A stretch of DNA of 59,302 nt. Origin: JAGHKQ01 sp041920565 (GTDB lineage: Bacteria > Bacillota > Bacilli > Bacillales > Bacillaceae_G). How positions within the stretch are numbered: the first letter of the stretch is position 1; each line of letters begins with the position of its first letter. Where the stretch lies: NCBI GenBank assembly GCA_041920565.1, contig JBHGXS010000104.1:1-59302 (forward strand), given 5' to 3'. Shown in pieces: positions 17,107-25,798 of the stretch. Under the pieces are notes generated by a model. It searched no databases. It saw only the letters and a list, made by a program, of their open reading frames with translations, and was not told the DNA's origin. A program made the position numbers and the translations under genes.

Positions 17107-17985
17107 CTATCCGGCATGTCTCATATGCTCCTTTCCTCGCTTCCGCTGTGTAAAGCTTTGGCGAAGCAAAACACAAAGATATACCACAGCTACTCCTAAC
17201 AAAACAACAAGCGAAACATTCTTTAATTGAAACTGTTCAAACGCTACGCTCACTGTAATGGCAATATAAAACCATCCTAAATATGTTTTGACTGTTGCAT
17301 TTTTAAACCCGTTTAACATTTTAGCTCCCACAGGCGCTCCAATAAAAGCACCTGCAATCAATAAAATTCCTAATACATAATTGAGCTCGGAAATGAGACT
17401 ATAATTGACTACACCTGAAACTACAATTAAGAAAGCGGCTGCTACACTGGTGCCGACCGCTTGCTTTAATTCATATCCGATCAAACTTACTAACAAGGGA
17501 GTAATGATAAATCCTCCGCTTACCCCCATTAAAGAAGAAACGAAACCGGCAAATAACCCTATAAATACTAAACCAAAGAAGCAACTTCTTATTAAGGAAA
17601 AACCGGAGTTTTTCTTTTGTTTTTTGGATAGAAATCCGTATGCGAAGTATCCTAATAGAAAGATATAAGAAATTGAAATCACTGTGTGTGCCCTGCTGCT
17701 GCCTTCTAGCCATATTACAAGCGGCACCGCGATTTGCGAGCCGATAATTCCTGCAATCCCGACCGTTAAACTGTCTTTCCATTTCACATTATTATGTTTA
17801 GAATGCGAAACAGCTCCGCTAATGGTAGAGCCCAATGTCAGCATTAAGCTTGTTCCGATCGCTACACTTGGCCGAAACCCCAATATAAGCAAAAGAGGAG
17901 TTAAAATGATTCCTCCGCCGATACCGAAAAAACCCGATAAAATGCCGATAAAAATTCCTAACGGTAAAAACCATATAATACTCAT
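17107..17985 (-). CDS. TauE/SafE-family sulfite/sulfonate exporter-like permease
   Basis: This integral membrane protein of 292 residues has about eight hydrophobic helices arranged as two related halves. Each half starts with a glycine-rich segment: GFFGIGGGIILTPLLLILG near the N-terminus and SLMGVSGGFIITPLLV around residue 152. This repeat is diagnostic of TauE/SafE proteins, which move anionic sulfur compounds such as sulfite or sulfoacetate. It lies next to the methionine genes and divergent from a LysR regulator, so a sulfur-compound substrate is a reasonable inference. It ends in a basic tail. Confidence 0.82.
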   Translation of the reverse strand: MSIIWFLPLGIFIGILSGFFGIGGGIILTPLLLILGFRPSVAIGTSLMLTLGSTISGAVSHSKHNNVKWKDSLTVGIAGIIGSQIAVPLVIWLEGSSRAHTVISISYIFLLGYFAYGFLSKKQKKNSGFSLIRSCFFGLVFIGLFAGFVSSLMGVSGGFIITPLLVSLIGYELKQAVGTSVAAAFLIVVSGVVNYSLISELNYVLGILLIAGAFIGAPVGAKMLNGFKNATVKTYLGWFYIAITVSVAFEQFQLKNVSLVVLLGVAVVYLCVLLRQSFTQRKRGKEHMRHAG

Positions 17986-18115
17986 ATTTTTTAATTCCTT
18001 CCGCTTTAAAATTTCCGTTCTGCTGTCTCTTTTACTATAATGAAAGAAAGACGAAATATGAAATACAGAGTTATAATAGGGATCATTAAGAAAATTAATA
18101 AGGAGTATTCCGGTA

Positions 18116-19003
18116 ATGTTAGAACTATTTAAAATTTTTATAGCTGTTGCAGAGGAACGTAATTTTACAAAAGCGGGAGAACGATTAAACTTATCTCAGC
18201 CAAGCGTCAGCCTCCATATTAAACATTTGGAACAGGAATTCGACACCTTGTTAATTGACCGATCTCCAAAGTATAAACATATTCGTCTTACTCCTGCCGG
18301 AGAGTTATTGTACAAGCGTGCCAAGCAAATGCTTTCCTTTTATGAAGAAACGAAGGAAACCGTCATTAATTTTTACAATGAACTAAAAGGAACTCTTCGC
18401 ATTGCAGCCAGTTTCACTGTAGGAGAATATGTGCTTCCAGCGCTGTTAGTTCAATTTCAAAAGCAATATCCGCAAGTCGAATTTGATGTAATTATTGAAA
18501 ATACAGAGGCTGTAGCTCAATCAGTCCGTTCTTTGCAAGTAGATATCGGACTTATTGAAGGACCTATTCATTACGCAGACTTGCTTGTACAAACCTTTAT
18601 GAAAGATGAAATGGTGCTTGTGGTTCCCAACAATCACCCTTGCGCTTATAAACCGTTTCGACGAGATGCTTTTCACAATCAAAACTGGGTTGCACGAGAA
18701 GCAGGCTCCGCCACTCGCCAATATATGGATAACTTTTTGCAAACGTATGATTTGCAGGTAAATAAGGTGACTTCCATCAGCAGCAATCAAGGAGTGAAAG
18801 AGGCTGTTGTGAATGGAATGGGAATTACTATGCTGTCACTATGGGTGGTGAAAAGGGCGGCGGAACAAAAGGATTTAAGCATTATTTCCTTGCCGGATTC
18901 TTACATCCGTCATTTTTCATATGTGTTACCCGCTCATCTGGAACGAACAAAACTGTTAGATGCTTTCCTAGAAACCATCAATACCCATTCACTTACAATT
19001 TAA
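18116..19003 (+). CDS. LysR-family transcriptional regulator
   Basis: An N-terminal winged helix-turn-helix (residues about 1-60: FIAVAEERNFTKAGERLNLSQPSVSLHIKHLE) is followed by a periplasmic-binding-protein-like effector domain (about 90-290) with an IGLIEGP strand. At 295 residues it is the normal length. It is transcribed divergently from the TauE/SafE permease across a 130-bp spacer, the classical layout for a LysR regulator and its target. It resembles CysL/YeiE-type regulators of sulfur metabolism, but the effector is unknown. The start has AAGGAGT upstream. Confidence 0.85.
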   Translation: MLELFKIFIAVAEERNFTKAGERLNLSQPSVSLHIKHLEQEFDTLLIDRSPKYKHIRLTPAGELLYKRAKQMLSFYEETKETVINFYNELKGTLRIAASFTVGEYVLPALLVQFQKQYPQVEFDVIIENTEAVAQSVRSLQVDIGLIEGPIHYADLLVQTFMKDEMVLVVPNNHPCAYKPFRRDAFHNQNWVAREAGSATRQYMDNFLQTYDLQVNKVTSISSNQGVKEAVVNGMGITMLSLWVVKRAAEQKDLSIISLPDSYIRHFSYVLPAHLERTKLLDAFLETINTHSLTI

Positions 19004-19164
19004 CCCAAATCCATTACTGAATGTTCTGTTTTTTTACAAATGTTATAAAAAGTTTATGTTTCAGTGAAATTTGTGCAACGTTTTTCCGATTTATAAAAAA
19101 ACATGCGATTTCTGTGTTATCTTGTTAATACGATAGGCTGTAACTGTACGGAGGTGTTGAAAAA

Positions 19165-19455
19165 ATGATGGAAGCCTTTCAAGAAGAACTAGATGTATAT
19201 GAAAATAACGCTGATTTATTAAAGGTCCTTGCCCATCCTGTTCGTTTATGCCTTGTGAAAGGTCTAATTGAAAAAGGACCATGTAACGTCTCAACTATGT
19301 ATACTGGATTAAACATGCCGCAATCTACTATCTCTCAACATTTAGCTAAATTAAAAAGTGCAAAAATCGTGGCGAGCGAACGAAAAGGATTGGAAATTTA
19401 TTATAAAGTAGAAAATGAAAAGGTCATTCAAATTATGAAGGATCTGTTCCTATAA
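19165..19455 (+). CDS. ArsR-family winged-helix regulator
   Basis: The 96 residues form a single ArsR/SmtB winged helix: KVLAHPVRLCLVKGL is the helix before the reading head and MPQSTISQHLAKLKSAKIV is the recognition helix-turn-helix. Cys29 and Cys40 are present but do not match the CVC metal site of ArsR, so metal sensing is not supported; redox sensing is possible. The start follows GGAGGTG. It is a single gene ending in a strong shared terminator. Its target is not evident, because neighbours on both sides have their own transcription units. Confidence 0.85.
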   Translation: MMEAFQEELDVYENNADLLKVLAHPVRLCLVKGLIEKGPCNVSTMYTGLNMPQSTISQHLAKLKSAKIVASERKGLEIYYKVENEKVIQIMKDLFL

Positions 19456-19490
19456 AAAATGCGCAGAGAACAAATCTCTGCGCATTTTTT
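19454..19490. terminator. Bidirectional terminator
   Basis: A long stem (AATGCGCAGAGA with TCTCTGCGCATT) is flanked by A6 and T6, so it works in both directions between the ArsR gene and the ferritin-like gene. Confidence 0.9.
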
Positions 19491-19884
19491 ATTTCATGCT
19501 TCCATAAATGGCTGCAAAACGGGTCGCATGCTCCATCTCATCTGTCATGGCTACAAACAAGGAATAATAAGCATCGTTCGTCGGCATTTCAAAGAGCATA
19601 TCCCGATACATTTCCCCAGCTTCCAATTCATCCTTTAATGCCATCTCAACACCTTGTTGAAAGGTTTTAAATTCCTTTTTGTTTTTCTTATTTTCATAAT
19701 AAGATCCCGTCAGCTTGCTGTGGAGCTGTTGAAAGAGTTGAAAATGCTTCTTTTCGTCTTCTCTGGCATGTTCGATAAATTCTTGGTATAACGGATCTTT
19801 TGTTGCCTTCTTTAATTTCCCGTAAAATATAGCAGCCGTATATTCATCATCAATCGCTTTTCGAAGCTTGTCTAAAAAGTTCAT
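19489..19884 (-). CDS. Ferritin-like di-iron domain protein
   Basis: The 131-residue four-helix protein carries paired carboxylate/histidine motifs: Glu14 (DDEY), Glu44-x-x-His47 (AREDEKKH), a DELEAGEMY helix and a final DEMEHA helix (E-x-x-H). This is the rubrerythrin/ferritin-like di-iron arrangement, but it has no rubredoxin domain. The ATG at 19884 is preferred because GGGAGG lies 7 bases upstream; a TTG two codons earlier is closer to the box. Members may handle peroxide or iron, or be inactive; no neighbour decides this. Confidence 0.8.
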   Translation of the reverse strand: MNFLDKLRKAIDDEYTAAIFYGKLKKATKDPLYQEFIEHAREDEKKHFQLFQQLHSKLTGSYYENKKNKKEFKTFQQGVEMALKDELEAGEMYRDMLFEMPTNDAYYSLFVAMTDEMEHATRFAAIYGSMK

Positions 19885-19954
19885 AAGCAATCCTCCCGCT
19901 TTCCTTTAATTATTACAACCTATGAATGAAAACGAGATTTCATGCCTATGAATA

Positions 19955-21076
19955 TTAACGTTTTACAACAGTTGTATCCAGGTAGGATTCTATTGAAAAA
20001 GCATCCAATCCTTTTTGTTGAATCATAACATCAAAAAAGGAACTCATCCCTCCGCTGAGAATCATAGAGCGAACGGCTCGATTTTGTTTATTTTGTTCTG
20101 AAAACGGGTTCGGATCTGCATGTTCGACCAAATCATGCAAAATACCTGCTGCAAGCAAAAATTCAGTTTGTCTTGTGTGCCAAATCAAGTCAAAGCCATG
20201 TTTTCTTCCTTCTAATACGATCTCATCCCAATGAATATGCGTTGTTAAATCCATTTCGCCGGGATGCTTCAGAGGATCAGAAACAAGAGTATGCTTATAA
20301 TATCCTCGCAAGCTTCCCTCACGATGAGCCGGTTTCATCCAGTCCTTATTTGTATAACCGTAATCCACTGTCACAAGAAGCCCCTGTTTCAGGCATTTTC
20401 CTAATTTAGCAATATAGCCACTCATAAACACCGGCACTTCAAAGCGCTGTCCGTTTTGTAAAACCAATTTATGTTTTTTTAAATACTCTTCAATTTGCGG
20501 ATTTTGCAATGGTATGAAAACTTCTGTTAACTGCTCTGTTTCATTCAAAGCAATATAAACTTCATATAGCCTATCGTTTTGCTTTTCAATGACATGGACA
20601 GGAAACGCATCAAACAATTCGTTTGAAAAAATAATACCTTCAAATGCTCCCAACGAGTCAACATTATCCACCTGCTTAACAAACGGAAAAACATCTAAAG
20701 CCTGCTTCTGCAGCATCCGATGATACGGACTCATTTCTACCATGCTGTATTGAAGCTTTGAAAAAGTATGGGGAGAACGCTGTTTCCATTCTCCCAATAA
20801 ATCATAGGCAAACTTTCCCGTTCCTCCGCCAATTTCACAAATGTGAGCAGGAATGATTTTATCTTCGACAAGCTTAATGAAAAAGTGGGCAAACTTTTTT
20901 GCAAATACATTGGAGATATTAGTGCTCGTATAAAAATCCCCTTGTTTGCCGATTTTTTCACGTTCTTTCATATAATAGCCCATTGTCGGATGATACAATA
21001 CGGTTTCCATGTAAGAACAATACGTAATTGCTTGCAACTCAGATTGGCGTATTTGTTTTTTTAATATCTCTAACAT
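19955..21076 (-). CDS. MidA/NDUFAF7-family SAM-dependent methyltransferase
   Basis: This 373-residue protein of the COG1565 family has a clear SAM site EIGGGTGKFAYDLL (about residues 82-95), an upstream MGYYMKEREKIGKQGDFYTS motif typical of MidA, and SNELFDAFPVHV around 171-182. The mitochondrial relative NDUFAF7 methylates an arginine of complex I; the bacterial target is not known. It follows the MBL hydrolase gene by 9 bases on the same strand and is probably co-transcribed with it. Confidence 0.82.
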   Translation of the reverse strand: MLEILKKQIRQSELQAITYCSYMETVLYHPTMGYYMKEREKIGKQGDFYTSTNISNVFAKKFAHFFIKLVEDKIIPAHICEIGGGTGKFAYDLLGEWKQRSPHTFSKLQYSMVEMSPYHRMLQKQALDVFPFVKQVDNVDSLGAFEGIIFSNELFDAFPVHVIEKQNDRLYEVYIALNETEQLTEVFIPLQNPQIEEYLKKHKLVLQNGQRFEVPVFMSGYIAKLGKCLKQGLLVTVDYGYTNKDWMKPAHREGSLRGYYKHTLVSDPLKHPGEMDLTTHIHWDEIVLEGRKHGFDLIWHTRQTEFLLAAGILHDLVEHADPNPFSEQNKQNRAVRSMILSGGMSSFFDVMIQQKGLDAFSIESYLDTTVVKR

Positions 21077-21085
21077 GCTTTCACC

Positions 21086-21715
21086 TTAACTTAAAAACGG
21101 ATTATTTGCTTTCTCAAATGCTATCGTTGTTTCCGGTCCATGTCCGCAAAGCACAACCGTTTCATCAGGTAAAACAAATAACTTTTCTTCAATGCTCTCA
21201 ATAAGCTCATTAAAGCTTCCGCCCGGCAAATCTGTTCGGCCGATGCTCATTCGAAACAAAGCATCACCCGAAAATACCGCCCCTGCTTCTTTACAATAGT
21301 AAGAAACGCTTCCCGGAGAATGCCCTGGCGTTTCCAGCACAGTAAAGGCAAAGCTTCCGATTTTTAACGTTCCTTCTCCTGATATAATTTCATCTGCTTC
21401 CTTGACTTGAATACTCTCCCCGATCATAAACAGGTCTGAGCCGTTTAAAGACGGATTTGTTAGCCAACCTTTTTCGTTCTTATGAACATAAACAGGAACG
21501 TTATATGTATCTCTTACGGCATCTACAGCCCCGATATGATCAAAATGAGCATGAGTCAACAAAACGGCGAGCGGCTGCAATTTCTGTTCTTGCAGATAAG
21601 AAACCAATCGCTCCCCTTCATGCCCTGGATCAAAAATGATACATTCATTTTTTTCATTTTTTAATATGTAAGCATTTGTTTGCAGCGGTCCTAGCGGCAG
21701 CTGTTCCCATTTCAT
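21086..21715 (-). CDS. yqgX: Metallo-beta-lactamase-fold hydrolase (YqgX-like, glyoxalase II type)
   Basis: The binuclear metal motif THAHFDH is at residues 54-60, with further ligands in TPGHSPGS, GDALFRMSIGRTDLPGG and CGHGPET. The protein is 209 residues, like short glyoxalase-II-type hydrolases that cleave thioesters of small thiols. In bacilli lacking glutathione, a bacillithiol thioester is the likely substrate, which is an inference. It heads a two-gene unit with the MidA-like methyltransferase and has a GGAGGG ribosome binding site. Confidence 0.87.
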   Translation of the reverse strand: MKWEQLPLGPLQTNAYILKNEKNECIIFDPGHEGERLVSYLQEQKLQPLAVLLTHAHFDHIGAVDAVRDTYNVPVYVHKNEKGWLTNPSLNGSDLFMIGESIQVKEADEIISGEGTLKIGSFAFTVLETPGHSPGSVSYYCKEAGAVFSGDALFRMSIGRTDLPGGSFNELIESIEEKLFVLPDETVVLCGHGPETTIAFEKANNPFLS

Positions 21716-21906
21716 ATAAATCCCTCCAAATTAATGCTTTTCTTTCATGATACACCAGGAAAGAGGGAAGGAAAAGCAAAGGACTATGTATTCGCTTTCG
21801 TTTTCATCTCGACATTTTCTTCTAAACCATGTAAAATTATGAATGAGTAAATATAGCTACATAGTTTTACTTCGTTCATACAAAAGGTAACAGAGGGGGA
21901 TATGTT

Positions 21907-22083
21907 ATGTACGGTCTTGTAATCATCTTTGGATTAGTCACTCTTTTAGCTGTATATGCTGTATTAAAAACAATTCAATCAAAAAATATATTAGGCGTTG
22001 TTCTTGCGCTGTCAACTTTGGCTGTATTCGGTTGGTTCACTGTTATGACAGTACTGCAACACGGTTACCCGCCGCAACATTAA
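21907..22083 (+). CDS. yqgW: Small membrane protein YqgW (DUF2759)
   Basis: The 58-residue protein has two hydrophobic helices (VIIFGLVTLLAVYAVL and ILGVVLALSTLAVFGWF) separated by a short basic linker. Both its position between the YqgX-type hydrolase and glucokinase and its length match Bacillus YqgW, a DUF2759 protein of unknown role. The start is the ATG at 21907, 6 bases after GAGGGGGA. It is a single gene ending in a strong terminator. Confidence 0.82.
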   Translation: MYGLVIIFGLVTLLAVYAVLKTIQSKNILGVVLALSTLAVFGWFTVMTVLQHGYPPQH

Positions 22084-22088
22084 TTATG

Positions 22089-22125
22089 AAAGAGCCTGCA
22101 GCATTGCGCAGGCTCTTCTGTTTTC
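22089..22125. terminator. Bidirectional terminator between yqgW and glcK
   Basis: AGAGCCTGC and GCAGGCTCT form a 9-bp stem followed by TCTGTTTTCTT on the plus side. Confidence 0.8.
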
Positions 22126-23100
22126 TTAGTAATTCCCGATTTTTGTTTTGACTAGCCATGCCCCGCCAATGACACCTGCATCGTTGCCAAGAGTGGCAAT
22201 GGCCAACTTTGTGCTTTTGGCCACGCGAACAAACGCGAATTGTTCAAAATAACGTTGCACTGCTTCTAACAGTACATCTCCTGCTTTAGAAACACCGCCG
22301 CCTATTACCACTTTTTCAGGATTCAGCGCATTAGAAATATTCGCGATGGACAATCCAAGGTAGAATGCCACCTTATTCACAATTTTTTCAGCTAAAGCAT
22401 CCCCCTGGCGAACTGCATCAAATACATCTTTAGCAGTAACTGCTCCTTGTTCTTCTTTCACTTGCCGGAGAATGCTCGCTTCTTGGCTGTTAGTTAATTC
22501 TTCTAATGCAATGCGCACTATTCCCGTAGCAGAAGCAACTGTTTCTAAGCACCCTGTTTTCCCGCAATTGCATGATGCTCCTCCTTCCGGTATAACTGTA
22601 AGATGGCCGATTTCACCTGCTGCACCGCTTACTCCGTGGATAATCTCTCCGTTTGCGATAACACCGCTGCCCACACCGGTACCAAGAGTTACGCAAACTA
22701 AGTCCTTCGCGCCATCTCCGGCACCTTTCCACATCTCTCCCAATGCTGCAATATTTGCATCATTGTCTACTATAACAGGAAGTCCCGTTTCCACTTCTAA
22801 TAAATCCTTTAACGGATAGTCTTTCCAGCCCAAGTTTACAGCTTCATATACAAGCCCCGTCATCACATTTACAGGTCCCGGCGCTCCCATGCCGATTCCT
22901 ATCAGCTTACTTTTTTCTTCACCAAGCTCTTCCAATTTCTTATTGATCGCTTTGGCAATATCAAGCGTAATATGTTTTCCCTGCTCGCTTATGTTCGTAG
23001 GGATTTCCCACTTATGAAGAATTTCACCATACATAGTAATAAACGCTAATTTAATTGTTGTGCCCCCTAAGTCTACACCGACTAACCACTTATCTTCCAT
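22126..23100 (-). CDS. glcK: Glucokinase, ROK family
   Basis: This enzyme phosphorylates glucose to glucose-6-phosphate with ATP. It has the phosphate-binding DLGGTTIKLAF near the N-terminus, NDANIAALGEMWKGAG at the active site, and the ROK zinc signature CNCGKTGCLE at about residues 177-186. At 324 residues it matches B. subtilis GlcK (YqgR). It follows yqgQ by 21 bases, as in B. subtilis, and the pair has its own promoter at 23405-23433. Confidence 0.93.
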   Translation of the reverse strand: MEDKWLVGVDLGGTTIKLAFITMYGEILHKWEIPTNISEQGKHITLDIAKAINKKLEELGEEKSKLIGIGMGAPGPVNVMTGLVYEAVNLGWKDYPLKDLLEVETGLPVIVDNDANIAALGEMWKGAGDGAKDLVCVTLGTGVGSGVIANGEIIHGVSGAAGEIGHLTVIPEGGASCNCGKTGCLETVASATGIVRIALEELTNSQEASILRQVKEEQGAVTAKDVFDAVRQGDALAEKIVNKVAFYLGLSIANISNALNPEKVVIGGGVSKAGDVLLEAVQRYFEQFAFVRVAKSTKLAIATLGNDAGVIGGAWLVKTKIGNY

Positions 23101-23121
23101 ACCGCTATCCTTCCTCTGTCG

Positions 23122-23331
23122 TTAAATTTTAGCGCGTTTTTCTTTTTCCTTCTGTATTTCTTGCTTAAGCAATAAAAGGGCCATTTGATAATCGGTTCCT
23201 TCTATAAGCTGAGATCTATATAGCTCTCGAATTTCTTCTTCCATTAATTCAAGGTCTGCTACTCGGTCTCCTGTATAAATAATTGTCCCAAATTTCTTAA
23301 GTATTTGCTGAATATCATATATCGTTTTCAT
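23122..23331 (-). CDS. yqgQ: YqgQ-family small protein (DUF910)
   Basis: This 69-residue, mostly helical and charged protein (MKTIYDIQQILKKFGTIIYTGDR, then ELMEEEIRELY) is of the YqgQ/DUF910 type always found upstream of glucokinase in bacilli. YqgQ structures show a small three-helix bundle suggested to bind nucleic acid; no function is proven. The ribosome binding site is GAAGGTGA. It is the first gene of the yqgQ-glcK pair. Confidence 0.88.
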   Translation of the reverse strand: MKTIYDIQQILKKFGTIIYTGDRVADLELMEEEIRELYRSQLIEGTDYQMALLLLKQEIQKEKEKRAKI

Positions 23332-23404
23332 GAGTTCACCTTCTATACAATGAAAAAGCTTTCATCTTTCCGCAGTTATATTATAGAAAACGTTCACATA
23401 CTCC

Positions 23405-23433
23405 ATTATAAGAAGAACCTATGATAGCGTCAA
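23405..23433 (-). promoter_or_regulatory. Sigma-A promoter of yqgQ-glcK
   Basis: On the minus strand TTGACG and TATAAT are separated by 17 bases, about 75 bases before the yqgQ start and after the yqgP stop. Confidence 0.65.
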
Positions 23434-23505
23434 TTTGTCATCAACAGCTCTTTCAACAATTTTCGGACAATTTTTAACAGTCAGGATCTTGAGGATGCAA
23501 AACTG

Positions 23506-24747
23506 TCAGACGTCTTCTTTTAAGGATTGTCGCACTTCATATAAGGAATACATTGTATCAGTTTCATTTTTATGGATAATAAAACCGTATATTAAAAAGC
23601 TGGCTGCAAGAATGCAAGCTAGAAGAGCAGCTCCTGCCCGTTTTGCAAAAGACATCGTTCTTTTTGGAACATGAACAATCGCTGCAGCTAAAAATCCTCC
23701 TATTAGTCCGCCGATGTGTCCGCCATTATCAATTCCGGGCGTTAGTAAACCAAATACAAGATTAATCCCAATTAAAGTTAATGTACTTTGAATCATTGCT
23801 TTGGAGAATAATTTAGAATATGTAAATCCTATATAAAGGAGCGCACCAAAACAACCGAAAATAGCTCCTGATGCTCCGGCAGAAACACCAGCGGAAAATA
23901 CAAAGCTTACCGTGCTTCCTAAAAAACCAGCAAACAAATAAATAAACAAAAAGCGCAAGTTCCCCACTATTTTTTCCACTTGACTGCCGATAACGTAAAG
24001 AGCCACAGTGTTCATTAATAGATGAAGAAAGCCAATATGTAAAAAGATAGGCGTAAAAAATCTCCACCATTCTCCTTGTACGATAAGCGGGTTATATTTA
24101 GCGCCAAATTTAATAAGAGTAATGGTGTTAGTACTTCCGCCAAAAAACTCCAATAACCCAAACATGAGTACTTGAACTGCCAGAAACAGCATTGTGAAAA
24201 CCGGCCTTGCGTAATTTAAAATGTTTTGCTGCTGTTGTTTTTTTTTCTGCATGAGCTGAGCTACTTGAAATTGCAATATTTCAGGATCTTGCTCCTGCAA
24301 AGCGGCAATAGAAATGAAATTTTCATATTGCATTTGAAATGCTTCTTTTAAGAATTCACGTTGCTCTTTTCCGTTTTCTTCCGTAAATAGGACGGTATCT
24401 ACCTGAAGCGATTTTCCTGTTCGATCCGCAACTGTTTCCAGCATATATTCCCAATCATCAACAGGATGTAATTTAGATATGTAAATATTAACTACTTTTT
24501 GCTGTTTGCGTATTTTTCTTTTTAACAGTTGTTTCCCTATTTCTTGCACCCGGATGACATCATTTCGAAGCCAATTGCTCCAATCAATATCATGCCGCTT
24601 CAATCGAATGAGTGTACTGTCATTCCAATCATTTGCTTCTAACCAAACTTCACTATCTTCATTTGAATAATAGACCATTTCATAATTATAAGCAGACAGA
24701 AAATGATATAGAAGCGCCCAGTACAGCGAATCTTGTCTATTATGCAA
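23506..24747 (-). CDS. yqgP: Rhomboid intramembrane serine protease (YqgP/GluP-like)
   Basis: The first 170 residues form a soluble cytoplasmic domain; six or so transmembrane helices follow from about 180. The catalytic dyad is Ser293 (GASGAIFG) and His344 (GGHIGG), with His242 and Asn246 (HLLMN) forming the oxyanion site. B. subtilis YqgP cleaves membrane substrates such as the magnesium transporter MgtE with FtsH. This protein is 413 residues and ends soon after the last helix, so it lacks the C-terminal tetratricopeptide region of B. subtilis GluP. It begins with TTG, 7 bases after GGAGGGG. Confidence 0.9.
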   Translation of the reverse strand: MHNRQDSLYWALLYHFLSAYNYEMVYYSNEDSEVWLEANDWNDSTLIRLKRHDIDWSNWLRNDVIRVQEIGKQLLKRKIRKQQKVVNIYISKLHPVDDWEYMLETVADRTGKSLQVDTVLFTEENGKEQREFLKEAFQMQYENFISIAALQEQDPEILQFQVAQLMQKKKQQQQNILNYARPVFTMLFLAVQVLMFGLLEFFGGSTNTITLIKFGAKYNPLIVQGEWWRFFTPIFLHIGFLHLLMNTVALYVIGSQVEKIVGNLRFLFIYLFAGFLGSTVSFVFSAGVSAGASGAIFGCFGALLYIGFTYSKLFSKAMIQSTLTLIGINLVFGLLTPGIDNGGHIGGLIGGFLAAAIVHVPKRTMSFAKRAGAALLACILAASFLIYGFIIHKNETDTMYSLYEVRQSLKEDV

Positions 24748-24879
24748 GTCGTCCCCTCCGCTTCTTTGCCTTATACCTTCTATTATAAATGGTATTCGCT
24801 TAGTTGCATAATAATGGACAAAAAATAATAGCTAGTGAGAAAAAACCTCAAAGATGTCCTTTTTACAATAAGAAATTGC

Positions 24880-24920
24880 AATAAAAATAAGCTGACGCTC
24901 GTAAATATAGACGTCAGCTG
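24880..24920 (-). terminator. Terminator of yqgN
   Basis: AGCTGACG and CGTCAGCT pair across a 14-nt loop; on the minus strand TTATTTTTATTGC follows. Confidence 0.65.
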
Positions 24921-24947
24921 TCAATCTGTTATATGTAACTGTATTTA

Positions 24948-25526
24948 TTATCCAAATGGTCCAATTGAATAAAGCTTATTTTCAGTTATAATCTTGTGAA
25001 CACTTTGATCGAACTCTTCCGTAGGTAAGGAAGGTACGATTTGAAACGCAAATGCTAAAGCAATGACGTTACCTTTATATTCCTTTAAATAACGGTCGTA
25101 ATACCCGCCGCCATATCCCAATCGATCCCCTTTGGGAGTAAATGCTAAGCCTGGTGAAATAATTAAGTCAATTTGTTCTTTGCTAATTTTTTCCGTTACA
25201 TTGGGAATAGGTTCTCGTAAATTCATGTATACAGTTTCTAACTGATCAAAATTCAGAATTTCCCGAAAGACCATTTCGTGCGTTTCCCGTATGCATTTAG
25301 GAACTGCCACTCGTTTTCTTTCTTTCCAAGCTTGTTGGATTATATTGTATGTATCAACTTCACCGTTCACTGATAGGGTAACAGCTATTGTCTTTGCCTC
25401 TTGCCATTCTTTTTGTTCATATAATTTCTCAGCAATAGATGCTGAATACATTCTATGCTCTTCGTCTGAAAGAGAGAGAAAGCGTTCTTTCATTTGTTTT
25501 CGTATCTCATTTTTAGAACTGTTCAC
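24948..25526 (-). CDS. yqgN: 5-formyltetrahydrofolate cyclo-ligase
   Basis: This enzyme converts 5-formyl-THF to 5,10-methenyl-THF with ATP. The signature DRLGYGGGYYDRYL is near residues 131-144, and the N-terminal KNEIRKQMKERF and the RVAVPKC strand are typical. It is 192 residues, the normal length. It begins with GTG after GGAGG. It sits in the usual Bacillus location between rpmG and yqgP. It adds to the one-carbon enzymes in this window but is not in the SAM-controlled operons. Confidence 0.93.
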   Translation of the reverse strand: MNSSKNEIRKQMKERFLSLSDEEHRMYSASIAEKLYEQKEWQEAKTIAVTLSVNGEVDTYNIIQQAWKERKRVAVPKCIRETHEMVFREILNFDQLETVYMNLREPIPNVTEKISKEQIDLIISPGLAFTPKGDRLGYGGGYYDRYLKEYKGNVIALAFAFQIVPSLPTEEFDQSVHKIITENKLYSIGPFG

Positions 25527-25544
25527 AAAACATATCCTCCATTC

Positions 25545-25580
25545 TATACAAAAGAAGCAGTAGGAATATGTCCTACTGCT
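25545..25580 (-). terminator. Terminator of rpmG
   Basis: GCAGTAGGA and TCCTACTGC form a 9-bp stem with a 5-nt loop; on the minus strand TTCTTTTG follows. Confidence 0.8.
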
Positions 25581-25729
25581 TACTTTGTTTCACGGTGTAA
25601 TGTAACTTTCTTCTCTCTTGAGCAGTATTTTTTAAGCTCAAGGCGTTCAGGGTTGTTACGCTTGTTTTTCTTTGAGATATAGTTACGATCTCCGCAATCA
25701 GTGCATGCTAGAGTAATATTTACGCGCAT
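25580..25729 (-). CDS. rpmG: 50S ribosomal protein L33
   Basis: The 49-residue protein begins MRVNITLACTDCGDRNYISK and ends KVTLHRETK, nearly the same as B. subtilis RpmGA. Cysteines 9, 12 and 36 are present, but the fourth Cys of the zinc-ribbon form is replaced (YCSREKK). This Cys-poor version fits the zinc-independent pattern, though one CxxC pair remains. The start has GGAGGG upstream. L33 sits near the E site of the large ribosomal subunit. Confidence 0.93.
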   Translation of the reverse strand: MRVNITLACTDCGDRNYISKKNKRNNPERLELKKYCSREKKVTLHRETK

Positions 25730-25798
25730 TATTATTTCCCTCCAGTCGTAAAAAACTAAATCAGACTTTACTATGATATCACTTTTTAAATAAAAATT

